This document shows positions 31,086 to 42,406 of a DNA stretch of 64,000 bases, one piece after another (the first letter of the stretch is position 1; each line of letters starts with the position of its first letter). A model generated the notes under the pieces. It did not search any database. It saw nothing but the letters and a program-made list of their open reading frames with translations, and had not been told where the DNA came from. The position numbers were made by a program, and so were the translations under genes. This DNA is from Rhea pennata (lineage: Eukaryota > Chordata > Aves > Rheiformes > Rheidae), in NCBI RefSeq assembly GCF_028389875.1, contig NC_084665.1:21608001-21672000 (forward strand), in the 5' to 3' direction.

Positions 31086-34000
31086 TGGCACCACTGCACA
31101 AGGTGGTCCCCTTTCTTCTTTGTTTTTTTTTTTAAAGGATGGATTGTATAGTTCTTCAGTTGTGTCTGTGAACTAAAATCTTTCCTGAAAGGAAATTCAA
31201 ATAAGGCTGATCTTCACAAAGTGTGCATTGGTTCAGCTGTGCATAATGACTCTCAAAATTGAGTTGGCTCTAGCTTTTAATTGCTAACACCTCAATTTCT
31301 CTAAATGTAAAAGGAGGAAATAATCTCAAAACTAAACCACGATAAAAACACTACTTAAACGTAGAAAAGATGGTTGTAGAAAAGACCCAAAAGTGACATA
31401 CAGTCTGTGTTCCTGCATGGGAAAAAAGTCAGGTAAAAACATGCTGCAAAGACACAGACATCACTTAACTGTCAGCCCAGATGCAATGGTGCAGAGATCC
31501 TTCAGGTGATGGAAGTAATCCAGTGAGTTTTGGATTGACTGACCTGAATAATGTATTCTTTGAAAGTTTAATTTACAATGCAAAACAGTCACCAGAGTGT
31601 ACCATAAAACTGCCCTTTGACTTAAGCTTTCTTTTGATGATGTCTGGAAACGTTCCTGTATACTGCTATAAAGCTCTCAGCATGGGATTGTATTTTATCC
31701 ACGTCTTTTAACTACAGATTCATATTGTTTTAATTTATAATTTTATTATAGGTTGCCTGGTTTTTTTGAGGAATAAATTGGAAACAAATAATTTCTGATC
31801 TGATGTCAGGATGATAGTTTGGAATGTAGAAATATTTTCCACTGAGCTGTGCAGCCATTAATTGTTTTGTCCATTAGTTGCAATTCTTAATTATTATTGG
31901 TTGCTCTTTAAAAATCTTGATTTGTAGTTCTCATTTTTAGTAAGTACCATTAGATACATAGTTTGTATATTTTGATTTTTCTGGCTTTGAACTTCTCTTA
32001 AATTTTTGCTATTTAGCAGCAACATTTTCAGTGAAAATGTTCATAAACAATATATCAGCATGTGGAAATTACAGTAAACACACATGCAAAAAGGTTAAAA
32101 AGGTTTATATGAACAAGTGTAGCAAACAAGTGTTTTCTCGTTAGTATGCAAAAATTTATATTTAATCAATAGAAATGTATCTTTCCTCTGAGTTTCATCA
32201 AATTTTATCTGGTATTACTGAAACACTCAAGCCAGGGAACTCCAAGACATAAGCAAATAGAGACTCATGTCTCTTAAAAAGTCAAAGGAGAGATTGCTGT
32301 GATTGTTTTGGGAAAATTCAAGAGCATAGAGAGCAGACCTAAGGAAAGGGAGGATGTAGGTGGATGCTGCTCAGACCCAATATAAATTGCTTCAGCTATT
32401 AGTCTGAAAAGAAGGCAAGAAGGAAGGGATCCCAGCTGGCCACAGGCACATAACATCCTCCTTTGCCAGACATTTGTTCTGTCGGAGGCAGCACATTCGA
32501 TTTTGTGTTAACTTGGATGTAGTCTACAACTTCTAGCACGAACACAGGAGTCTGATTCCCAGATGCAGCTCTTTCTGTATTATATCTTTTTTTTGTTATA
32601 ATATGGGAAAAAATGAATATACTACAGATGTGAAAAAACAGCATATGTCAAGGTAGTGTATTATTTTAATCTCAGTATCTGACAAGGAAGGAGACAAGCT
32701 GGTTTGTCTCCTCGTATGTAGCTTCCAGAGGCAGTACTGAGAGCCTGTAAGGGGAAGCATTAAAGAGAATTTTTTTCCTGAAGCTAAATGAGGTTAAAGA
32801 ACGAAGGTAGAGAGCTGATGGTGGTGTAAGGCAGGAATGAGAGCCAGATGCTGATAGTGCTGAATGGGGCATCATATTTGACAGCAGTATGGAGTAGGGC
32901 TGCCAAGATTCTGAAATGGAGGGAGACTCTGAAGCTGTTTTTGTGTAGCAAAAACTGACTTCCAGTTCCCTCCTTATGCCTCAGAGACAGATCTTTCTGT
33001 CTCTTAAGGAGACAGCAAGATCTGTTCTCTAGCATTCCCTCAAAATTTGTCCTTCAGCAGAGCCTTATACCTTAACTCTGTCTTGTCTTTACCTTTTAGA
33101 CAATGTCATGGCTTCTCTGATGTTGCCTAACATTTAAATCATACAAGGTCCAAATTTGCTTATAACATTCACTTCCCTTTGGTTTGATTAAAGCAGCTTG
33201 CATTTCTGAGGAAATTCTTGAATAGATGTGTTTTTGTCATACTTGTAGCTTGAAGATAGGTTCATACAATTGCTAGTTGTCTCTGCAAATTACTTCATCT
33301 ATCTGCAGAGCATGAAATGGAGTAACATCTTAGAGACCATTCTAAATACCATTCAAAATCTTATTTTATGACAAGAACCTTAGCAATGTGATCTCAGCTG
33401 GCCTTGCTTTAAATTTGACCAGATGACCAAGACTGCTAATTATCTGAAGTGCACCCTGTGTTCGCACACTTTAGATCTAACTTAAAAAGGAAAAAAAAAA
33501 CTAACTTAGAACTATTACCAGATTATTGCATTAACGTATTCAGTCATTATACTCAAGTCTAAAGCTTAGGACTTTTTCTTTATCCAAAATTAACACAAAT
33601 GCATTCCATTTACAGCTAGATTCTTACTTAAAACTGCCCACAGGTCTTATTCGCTGGCAAATCCAGCCCTCTATTCTTCATCAGAACAAGACAACTTCCA
33701 GAATAGCTTCTGAATTCTTAATCCAGGCTGGCAAATCACTCTGAAATGCAAGCACCCAAAGAAAGGTAAATCACATGGACTCCGCACAAGTCTCTCTAGC
33801 ACAGGAGATGCAGAACTTGAGGCATTGCATTTACAGTGGCAGAGTGAGGGATCTTCCTCAGCAGCTGAGGCTGCTGGGGCCCACCCGGGAGCTGGAGGGC
33901 TGCTTCCCAGGCTGCTGCCTGGCCTTAGGGGATCCGCCGGCTCCACAGCAGCTCCCCTTGGAGTCACGCCCAGCCTCTGCTGTTCACAGAGATGCTGTGG

Positions 34001-34133
34001 TTTCCAGCGCGAAAGGCAGAGGCGGCACCCTGTGTTGGAGAAATGATCGTGCCTTAGAGCCTTTTCCGTAATGTCAAAACTTGCACTGGGTGACGTGTGG
34101 CAGGAGGCGGCGCAGAGGGGGCAGTGGGCTGCC
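31086..34133. other. Intergenic region upstream of PRORSD1
   Basis: AT-rich to about 33.8 kb, then GC-rich from about 33870 toward the PRORSD1 start. The GC-rich end (33870-34300) could hold the PRORSD1 promoter. In mammals, as I recall, MTIF2 is the divergent neighbour, but no MTIF2 coding exon was recognised. The minus-strand frame at 33671-34135 (154 codons) has no family resemblance. Confidence 0.5.
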
Positions 34134-34235
34134 ATGGCTGCACCAGGGCTGCCATGGGCCGTGGGACTGCGGGAGATGCTGGATCAGCACCTGCAGGGCT
34201 TGGGCATCACCGCTGTCACAGTGGAGCACCCTCAG
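34134..34235 (+). CDS. PRORSD1: PRORSD1 exon 1 (coding part)
   Basis: The ATG at 34134 lies in a good Kozak context (GCCATGG) and is in frame with the domain start. An upstream in-frame ATG at 34071 is also open, but its context and added residues look poor. The exon ends after a CAG codon at 34235, followed by a canonical GTAGGC donor in phase 0. Confidence 0.75.
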
Positions 34236-34345
34236 GTAGGCCTGCTGCGCTGGTGGGGACCAGGCCGCGTCCGCGGGGTGGCGGATGCTCAAAAGAGCTT
34301 GTTTTGAGGCTGGCTGTAGTGCCTGCATGGCCAGGGCCAGCCAGA

Positions 34346-34382
34346 GTGTGTGTGTGTGTGTGGGGGGGGGGGGTTGGGGGGG
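34346..34382 (+). repeat. (GT)n followed by G-runs in PRORSD1 intron 1
   Basis: A GT dinucleotide run of about eight units leads into G12, TT and G7. It could form a G-quadruplex on the transcribed RNA of this intron and is a likely variable site. Confidence 0.85.
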
Positions 34383-35297
34383 ATGGGAACACCCACCTCC
34401 GGAGCTCATCGCTTGGAAAAAAGCATGCTCAGGACTTGCACAGCCATGTGTATTAGCAAGTTACTCTGCTTAAAATCCTTTCCAGATACGTTTGCAATTT
34501 TAACATTCTAAGAGGAGTTTTAGTAATGCTTTTTTCCTTACCTCCTTCAGACCTTTTATTTTTTCTCCAAGACAAAAATAAAAATCTACTTAGGACAAAA
34601 TAGATTACAGGACAGATTTAGGTGTATGTGTGGGGTTTTTTTGTTGTTTTTTTTTTTTAAAAAGTATCAATTTTGAAATTATCAAAATTTGTGTTTCTGT
34701 TTTGAGCCTAGCAAAAATATTTCCTAACTGTTGGGAGAATATCCACTTGGTCATCTGCTTCAGGATTTTGTCACTCACACCCCAGCTGGCAGAACTCTCT
34801 TTTGCCTTCCAATTCCCCTGTTTTTTTCAAGAGCTCAAGCATGCTGATGGACTACCTGGTAGTGAATTTCTCAGCATTCAAGACCACCAGTCAACAGTGG
34901 ACTTCAGTGCAAAACCTGAGTCTAGCAAATGCAATAGATGCACAATCCTTTCCAAATGTATTCCTCTCATTCCCAGTTTAAAATACATATACCTTATCAG
35001 AATGATCCGTGTATGGTGGATCTGCACAAAACCATGCTCTCAGAGCTGCCTTTTTCCGCTTTTGAAGTGTGATATGCCTGCTGTATACATCAGAGAGAAA
35101 TGATTGAGAAAGTCTGTAGGACCAATATGTTGTATTTTATTTGCATTCTTTTAAAATTTCTTCATAAAAGGGTACAGTTTTTAGGCTTAGTATAACACTC
35201 AGTATTTTCTATATACTTAACAAAAAATACCTGTCAATAAGCTACTAAAAATCTAATGGGATATAGAGTCTCACACTATAATAATTGTATTTTCCAA

Positions 35298-35736
35298 GTA
35301 TTCACTGTTGAAGAAATGATGCCATATGTCCAACACTTGAAAGGAGGTCACAGTAAAAACCTTTTTCTTAAAGACAAAAAGAAGAAAGGGTTCTGGTTGG
35401 TGACTGTTCTACACAACAGGCAGATTGATTTAACTGATCTTGCTAAAAAAACTGGGAGTTGGGAGTGGAAATCTAAGATTTGCTGATGAAAATGCCATGC
35501 CGGAAAAATTGAAAGTGGGCCAAGGATGTGCTACGCCACTAGCCCTCTTCTGTGACCAAGGAGACGTGAAGTTTGTACTGGATGCTGGCTTTCTGGAAGG
35601 TGGCCATGAAAAGGTGTATTTTCATCCAATGACAAGTTCTGCAACCATGGGATTAAGCCCTGAAGACTTTCTGAAGTTCGTGAAATCAACAGGACATGAC
35701 CCAATAATCATCCATTTTGATAAAAATATTAAGTAG
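35298..35736 (+). pseudogene. PRORSD1: PRORSD1 exon 2 with frameshift
   Basis: Family-like coding begins exactly at the GTA codon at 35298. The first 51 codons run in one frame (to AAA AAA at 35445-35450). An extra A at 35451 then moves the reading into another frame, where CTG at 35452 resumes the family sequence (LGVGSGNLRF) to the stop at 35736. Apart from this one base the exon is complete and well conserved. Confidence 0.85.
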
Positions 35737-36004
35737 ATAAAATTCACATTTTTATTATTAGGCATCAATTTTATAGAGCAAAACTAGTGGAAGTTTAATT
35801 ACAAATACAATTTGAAAAAATAGGCATGCTCCTCTTTTTCAATTACCTATATCTGTCTTCTATAATCTGGTGAAAAAAATACTGTCTTCAGGTTATTAAA
35901 AGTTTAACAGAATATTCTTTTAAAGAAAGATATGTTTGCATTCTACCACTAAGTAACCAGTGGCTAGAAAAAGGTTTTATTTAAATAATGTTATAGTGTT
36001 TAAT

Positions 36005-36010
36005 AATAAA
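36005..36010 (+). terminator. Candidate polyadenylation signal for PRORSD1
   Basis: AATAAA about 270 bases after the stop codon. It is the first canonical signal on this strand that fits an ordinary 3' UTR. The site is predicted from sequence only. Confidence 0.45.
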
Positions 36011-36267
36011 ACTGATAAAACTGGAACTTTCAGTATGTGGTACTGCACTTGAAATGCTGAAACTTAAGATAACATCATTAAGAAATAGTGAATTAAAGTT
36101 CTAAAATATTTGGCAATGCACTTAGGACAGAAATGTCTAGATTGTGTACCTGCACCCATCTATCCCCTACTATATTGCTTTCCTGTTCTTATTTTTACCT
36201 GGGTGTGGGAGAGGGGAGAGGGAAACTTAGTTATGCTGTCCAGCACATACGTGATTGTCTACACTCG

Positions 36268-36296
36268 TTTTTTTTTTTTTTTTTTTTTTTTTTTTT
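36268..36296. repeat. T29 homopolymer
   Basis: Twenty-nine consecutive T, about 530 bases past the PRORSD1 stop codon. It is not attached to a recognisable retroposed body on either side. Confidence 0.9.
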
Positions 36297-39200
36297 CCTT
36301 TTCACTTTCCCAGTTAGTATCCTGCCTTGGGAAATTTTCAAGTATTCTTCCAGTAATTCCAGATGGTATGGCCACCAAACGTCCCATTAAGATGGTGTGC
36401 CTCGTCCATTTTACAGCCTCTCCAAAAATGGCAGAACGTGAGGGAGTAATCTAAGAGCAGATTATACAGGGGTGTGAATCACTGGTACTAGTCTCTTTTC
36501 TGGCAGAAAAGCTCTGAAGAATAACTGTATTCTAGATTCCTGGCTGGGTATAGTATTTACTGGTGATAGCCGGGAAGAAAGTTAATACAAGCAGCGACTA
36601 TTAACTTTTGTGTACAATTTCCACTGATTCATGCACCAGTGGAGGACATGCATGTTCTCTGCTGTACTGTAACCTTAATCAGCATATGGGAAGCACCTAG
36701 AGAAACAGCAGATTTCTGAGACACTCCCTTCTGCACAGGAGGACGGGACTGCATGTAGAAACATCCATGTCTTTGAAGAGGTTGTGGGGAGGCTGATCTG
36801 GCATTAAATAAGTGATATATATTCAGTATAGAAAAGTATCTACTATTGCAAGAACAAGACCAACACATTCTCAGCATTAAATTTCTAATCTAATTCTTTC
36901 TACTCTCCTGCCCAAATGAATAAAACCTCTTTCAAATAGATCTTCTTTGAATCAAGAAGCAGAAAGTCCACAAAGTCCAGTAAATATGCTGTGCCAATGA
37001 GTACCCAGATAAAACCCAAGGATAAGGGAGTTGTGAAAATGAGGGACAAAATTTGAAGACAACAGCAAAAAGGGCTGTTGAAAACAGCCTAATGAAAATG
37101 TCTACTTTATGTAAGAAATGTGTCTAAATGGCAAGCAGTAGTATGAATACAGGTTGAGGCAGAAAACAAAAAAAAATGTAATACAGAAAATGGAAGAAAA
37201 GACGACGTAAAAAGACTTGCAATCTTTGATTACTATTTGCTATTGTGTCATATTGAAGGACCTAGCAGTAAAAATGATAAAATGAAACATTTCAAATAAA
37301 CACAAGACAAAAAAACAGTCAAGGTGACTCTGTTTCATTATATATGGTCAAGACTGTTTTACGAGCTGAAGAAAACATCAGTTATGTTATTTTCTACTAA
37401 GAAAATGAGATTTTAAATTCTGTGGAATGAGCAACTACCATTAAATAAGCAAAGAAAAAGCATCTTATAGGGCAAGGCAAGTTACCTGACAAACAACCTT
37501 AATACGATTTCCTTCATGTCAGAAGATTCTGGCACCTGTATTCAGAGAGGTGAATCTACAAAACACTCCATGATATAGCAGTTCAAATTCTCCTGTCTAG
37601 AAAGATGCAAACAATCCCATCTATAATGGCAGTTCTATCAAATAGAAAGAATATGACCCAAAAATATTCTAATAGAAACCTATAGGAAGTCACCAGAAAG
37701 CTGTCCAGACACAAGTGATTTTACGTTTTTTTTTTTTTTTAAATAGAAAACTGAAAGGAACATCTGGTATTTTGGAAGCTGGTTAATTAATGAACTGTCT
37801 ACAGAACTCTGAATTGATAAATGCATTATTAAAATAGTAAGATGTTAAGATACAGAGTTAGGCATCTGTAAAAAATTTTTTTAAATCCTTGGCCTCATAC
37901 TCACCCTCCCTTCCCTTAAAGGTTTCTTCTTTGAGGTACCCCAAATCCTTTATCATTTCCAAAAAAATTACAGAGTATATTTGATTTCTGTCAATTTTTT
38001 TTTAAATCCAGAAAGCTTTAAATGTGAAAGACAGTGTATTTTAAAGACATATGTATAATAGTACAGTTTACTATGCTTCACAAATCTTAAGTCTGTACAA
38101 CCTAAAATTTAACTACCTTTTTCCTTGGAAAGTGATTGAGGCTTGCCTCAGCCAAAATAATGGCCATGTAAAATCAAAGCTTCAAATACTGCACTTGGGA
38201 AATTTGTAATGATTTGCTTTTGCATTTACTTATGTCTTTTTAAAATAATACTATAACAACATATAGTTCAAAGCTACTGGTCTTCACAAACAAACACCAC
38301 AAAACAAACTACACACTGTTCAACAGAATTCTGCTATAGTTTTATAGGTTTCCTTTCAGAAGAAATACTGAACACATTACCAACTGACCACAAAGCTATT
38401 ATTCAACATCAACATCCTTCCAGTAACATCAGTTTCCAGAAAAAGTGTGTATAAATATACACACATAAAATAAGAACAAAAATTATTTGGTTTGGCATTT
38501 TAATAACGTTATTAAATGTATACAATGGTAAACATTAAAAAATTCCTCAATCAATACTTAAAAGAAATTACAGTTTTAAATAAGAGCTTTTAAAGTTCTG
38601 TTTCACACCTAGATACATTCCTTTAAGGCAGTTTATTACTATCAAAGTATTATTTACATGTATGTTATCATCTAACTCTAAGAATCACACATGAACTCCT
38701 TTGCTGAGGCTGCATCATGTTTTAAAAAAATTAAAAATAGTACATGCTGGGAATGCTACCAAATCCCCAGCAGACTAAGCTTCATCAGAAAATAAATGAA
38801 TTTTTTTATTTATGGTATCACAACATCATGTTACCTTGAACTAATAATGACAAATCTGGCAATTCTTGCTGTAAACCGCTGTGCCGTTCTATTGTATGTT
38901 GCCCAAGAGCTGCTGTATTATTCCCCTGGCAGTTTGTTTTAGAAAAGATGAAATGTCTTCCAAATAATTTTCTTTCTTTTAAAGAGCATAGACCAGAAAG
39001 ATTAAATGCTTTACGTAAGTTTGGTACAGTTCAAGAAAGAAGGATTAAAAAAAAAAAAAAAAAAATCAGACCATAGAGAACCTTGTGACTGCTCCTCTGT
39101 TCTGAACTGCTTTGCAGAGGAAAGTGCTGGGAAAAGTAAATTTTGATCTCCTAAAATGCAAATGTGTCCTTCTGCTGCTTTTGGCTAACTTAGTGAACAC

Positions 39201-42200
39201 AAATCAAAATCCAGCTCTGGTCTTTGAACTGATGTGGGTAAAGAGGCTTGAAACCTGCTTTCAGTAGCACAGAAAGACAATAGTCAAGACTCCAGCACAT
39301 ACATCTGACCTGTGCTGAACTCTGACCTAACAGGAGGTGTAAGGATGAAGTCTATAGCCAATCTCTCTCTCAAACCTCTGCTTATTCTCTCATATGGGGA
39401 AACTTTGCTTATATTTTTTTAATGGGAGGATTTCACTTCTGATACGCTTCATAAGCTTAATAGTAACACTGTCATCTGTATCTAAACCCTGGCAGTGATT
39501 GCACAGATGTCTTAAGAATGTGTAATAACATCCAAAAAGCAATGTAGGAAATTGTGACAGGTAATCCTGGACAACTTAATGAATATAGAGAAGAGCTAAA
39601 TAAATAAAAAGCCAGGAGATGCCCACATTGAGAAAAATGATACGGCTAGGCATGGCGAGGATGAAACCGTATGTGCACCCATCATGTTTCTCAAAGAAAA
39701 TCATGAGATAAAATGCCATGCAACAGTCACAGCGGTTTGTCTTTCTCATGTACTTTCCCCAGGGTCTTTAAGTATCTGATATATCTAAGCACACAACTGC
39801 ACAGGTTCCATGAATACAAACAGCATCTGGCACTCAAGCTTAAATCTGTTCATTCAGGACACGTGTGCTCTTCTAAAAGCAATGATATTAGTAGTAAATT
39901 AGGGTTTAGTATCTTGAAATGTATCAATCTTCAATGTTTTCAAGGAGAGCAAAGAGAACCCAGCAACAATTAGACCCTGAAATTAGTCTGAAAGCATGAA
40001 AATCTAGACTCAGAGGCATTTTCCTAATATTTAAGGTATTTCAATTCTCTTTCGTAACAGCTATCTTTTTAATAAGGGCTAATGGCATTACAGATTTCAT
40101 GTGTCTTCTGAATTATGTGAAGGTAGCTTTTCCTTCAGGTTTTATGGCTATGCTTATATTGCAGTACAGAAATGGCACAGATCAGGCTTAACACCAAATT
40201 CTTATTGCTTATAGTACTTTTCTCTTAGAGCATGTCCAGTCTATGTCTGGCTCATTTTGTATTGTGGGAAAAACTCACATATGCCCCAAGCTTTAAATGC
40301 ATTTAGGAACACCTAGATTACCTGTAGTATATACAGGCCCTGACACACTGCACCTGCATCTCACCTGCCCTTTTGCTGATGTCCTGTAGCAGTCAATCAA
40401 CAGTCTGGAATGCCCTGAATCCTTTTCAGAAAGGTCATGATATCAGTTATCACATAAGAAATTAATTCACATGCAACTAGTATCCAGCTGCTTACAAAAA
40501 CATCATGGCTGAATAGCACTGGATTTCAGGAGTGCTGTGGGCTTCTGACCACATGTAGGATCGCTTGGCTAAGTGTTGATACCCTGCAAAGCTCTATTCG
40601 CTTCCACTGAAATGAGTGAGAATCTGACACTGAGAATAAGCAGAGCAGAACTAGATACTTGTATATACAAGTCAACAATCAAAATTAACTCATGAATTTA
40701 ATAAAATACCAGAAATGTCTTTAGAGATGTACAAAGAATGGAAATTCTATCTGCTGGAGAGCTGCAAAATTTGTCTCGTTTAAGGAAAATTTTTAAATTC
40801 TCCATGAAAAAAATCCCAGGCTGAACAAACATTTGTAGTGCTAAAATAAGTCTGTTTTGATTTAGAACTTGTGACATTTTCCATCAGGAAATAATGAAGT
40901 CACTTTAAAGAAACAAACAAAACAAAACAAATAATAAAAAAAACTAAAGTGTTCCACTTCTATATCTGTCTGAACTTTCCTCTTTTCCCCCTCTTTTTCA
41001 CAAAATTTCAGTTCAATCAAAATGTGTTGCCAGGATGGTTTTGCATCTGTTGAACTGCATTCTCCAGTGAAAAATGATTTTGTTCCAATTATTCCCTGAC
41101 AGCTTGAGACTTTATACATCTTAAAACCTGAAAGCCTGAAAAAACAAGTTATTATTGAAGCAGTTGCAGCAGCTCTATCACATTGTCAAAAGAACAGTGT
41201 GATTAAATTGACAAGTAGTCTGTAACTCTAGTTCTACAAATACTTATTGTCATGCTTACCTTTACTTATGTGAATAGAGATAGCTGTAGGTTAAAGTTAA
41301 GTATGGGTCTGTTTGGAATACTAGACACTAGGAGATTACACTCTTAACTTAAACCTCTAAAACAGAAATATGAATGTGCTTACTGATTTGTAATAAAACA
41401 AAACTCTGATAGTTAATAAATTCTGGATCTGCTTTTAAGTTCATAAATGCTTCCTGCGAGCTCTCTGCAAAAGTTTAAGACAACAAATGTATACAAGCAT
41501 TAAAAGTACTAACATTTGTTGACTTTAATGTAAATCATTAACAAACAAAATATACCTTACTAATAAAAGACAACCTTAAAAGGGAATTGATTGAAAAATG
41601 CGTAAGATATTATTTACATTTCTTTTTGCCATCAAAAGATCTCCTAAGCCACAATCAGCTCATGTCAAAAGACAAACAATAAAGAGATTAATTAACACAT
41701 AAACATCATAAGACAATCTTATTTTGGAAATGTCATTTGTTGAAAACAACCTTATATTTAAAAAAAAGGTTATAGAAAAATCATACCTGACAATTTCCTG
41801 TCAAAAACATCCGAACATATATATCTTGGGAATGTGAAGAACACAAGTAATGAACATTATATTCTGTATAATGTGATATTCCATAATTCCCATTTTTTTG
41901 TTATTCAATTTTTTCACATATGTAAACAGTTTTTTCTCTTGCAGTATGCAAAAAAAGAAAAGCATAACTTTTTTTTTTTAACAGCAATTTCATGTGGATT
42001 ATGCTAACCAAATAAGGCAGTGATGTGCCAGTAAGCTGTGAGGTTTTTTTTTTTTTTTAATCTGTATATACAGTCAATTTCAACAAAATACTACAGCATT
42101 TATTTCAGATTTACAGAACTAAATATAAACTGCTAGTTATGTTTTTTGGCTAATTATTAGCAGAAGCTAAGCAAATCAGTGGCTAATTTCATGAACAGAA

Positions 42201-42374
42201 GAAGAAAGAAGTATTTTTTTTTTCCTGGAGCAATTCTTGAGACCTTAAAATTCATGGTCCTTAGGGAGATGAGAACTGTCCTTTATTCAGTAGATCTTAA
42301 CAGTGCAATGTGCAATAATTCCTAAGACCATCTAACAATTTTCGGCAGTAGACTCCAGCAGAGCTCCTTGATTC

Positions 42375-42406
42375 AAGGAAGGAAGGAAGGAAGGAAGGTA
42401 GGTAGG
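42375..42406. repeat. (AAGG)n microsatellite
   Basis: Six perfect AAGG units followed by two TAGG variants. An ordinary tetranucleotide microsatellite. Confidence 0.9.

Larger units (their letters stand above)
34134..35736 (+). pseudogene. PRORSD1: PRORSD1 homologue (tRNA-Pro editing domain protein), probably disabled
   Basis: This is a two-exon gene for a free-standing prolyl-tRNA synthetase-associated domain of the YbaK/ProX family. Such proteins deacylate mischarged tRNA(Pro) in the cytosol. Exon 1 gives 34 residues ending AVTVEHPQ. Exon 2 begins VFTVEEMMPY and carries HSKNLFLKD with the Lys-Asn pair expected near the active site. It also carries VGSGNLRFAD, GQGCATPLALF, GGHEKVYFHP with the conserved His, and ends HFDKN. 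Total length would be about 179 residues, normal for the family. Two lesions break it. The base pair expected to be the splice acceptor is AA (35296-35297), and a run of seven A (35445-35451) shifts the frame after residue 85. Human PRORSD1P is also a pseudogene as I recall. Sequencing error in either site is possible. Confidence 0.82.

Noticed and set aside
33671-34135. 154-codon minus-strand frame upstream of PRORSD1, considered as MTIF2 or a divergent gene
   Set aside because: No MTIF2-like residues were seen; GC-rich promoter-like DNA readily gives such frames.
34630-35103. 157-codon plus-strand frame in the PRORSD1 intron
   Set aside because: Hydrophobic, T-rich translation without family resemblance; it lies in the intron and lacks splice support.
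35291-35300. A shifted but functional PRORSD1 acceptor using AG at 35297-35298
   Set aside because: It drops one base and stops after six codons. The later extra A does not rescue it because the stop comes first.
36268-36296. Poly(A)/poly(T) tail of a retroposed gene
   Set aside because: No processed-gene body or target duplication was seen next to the T29 run.
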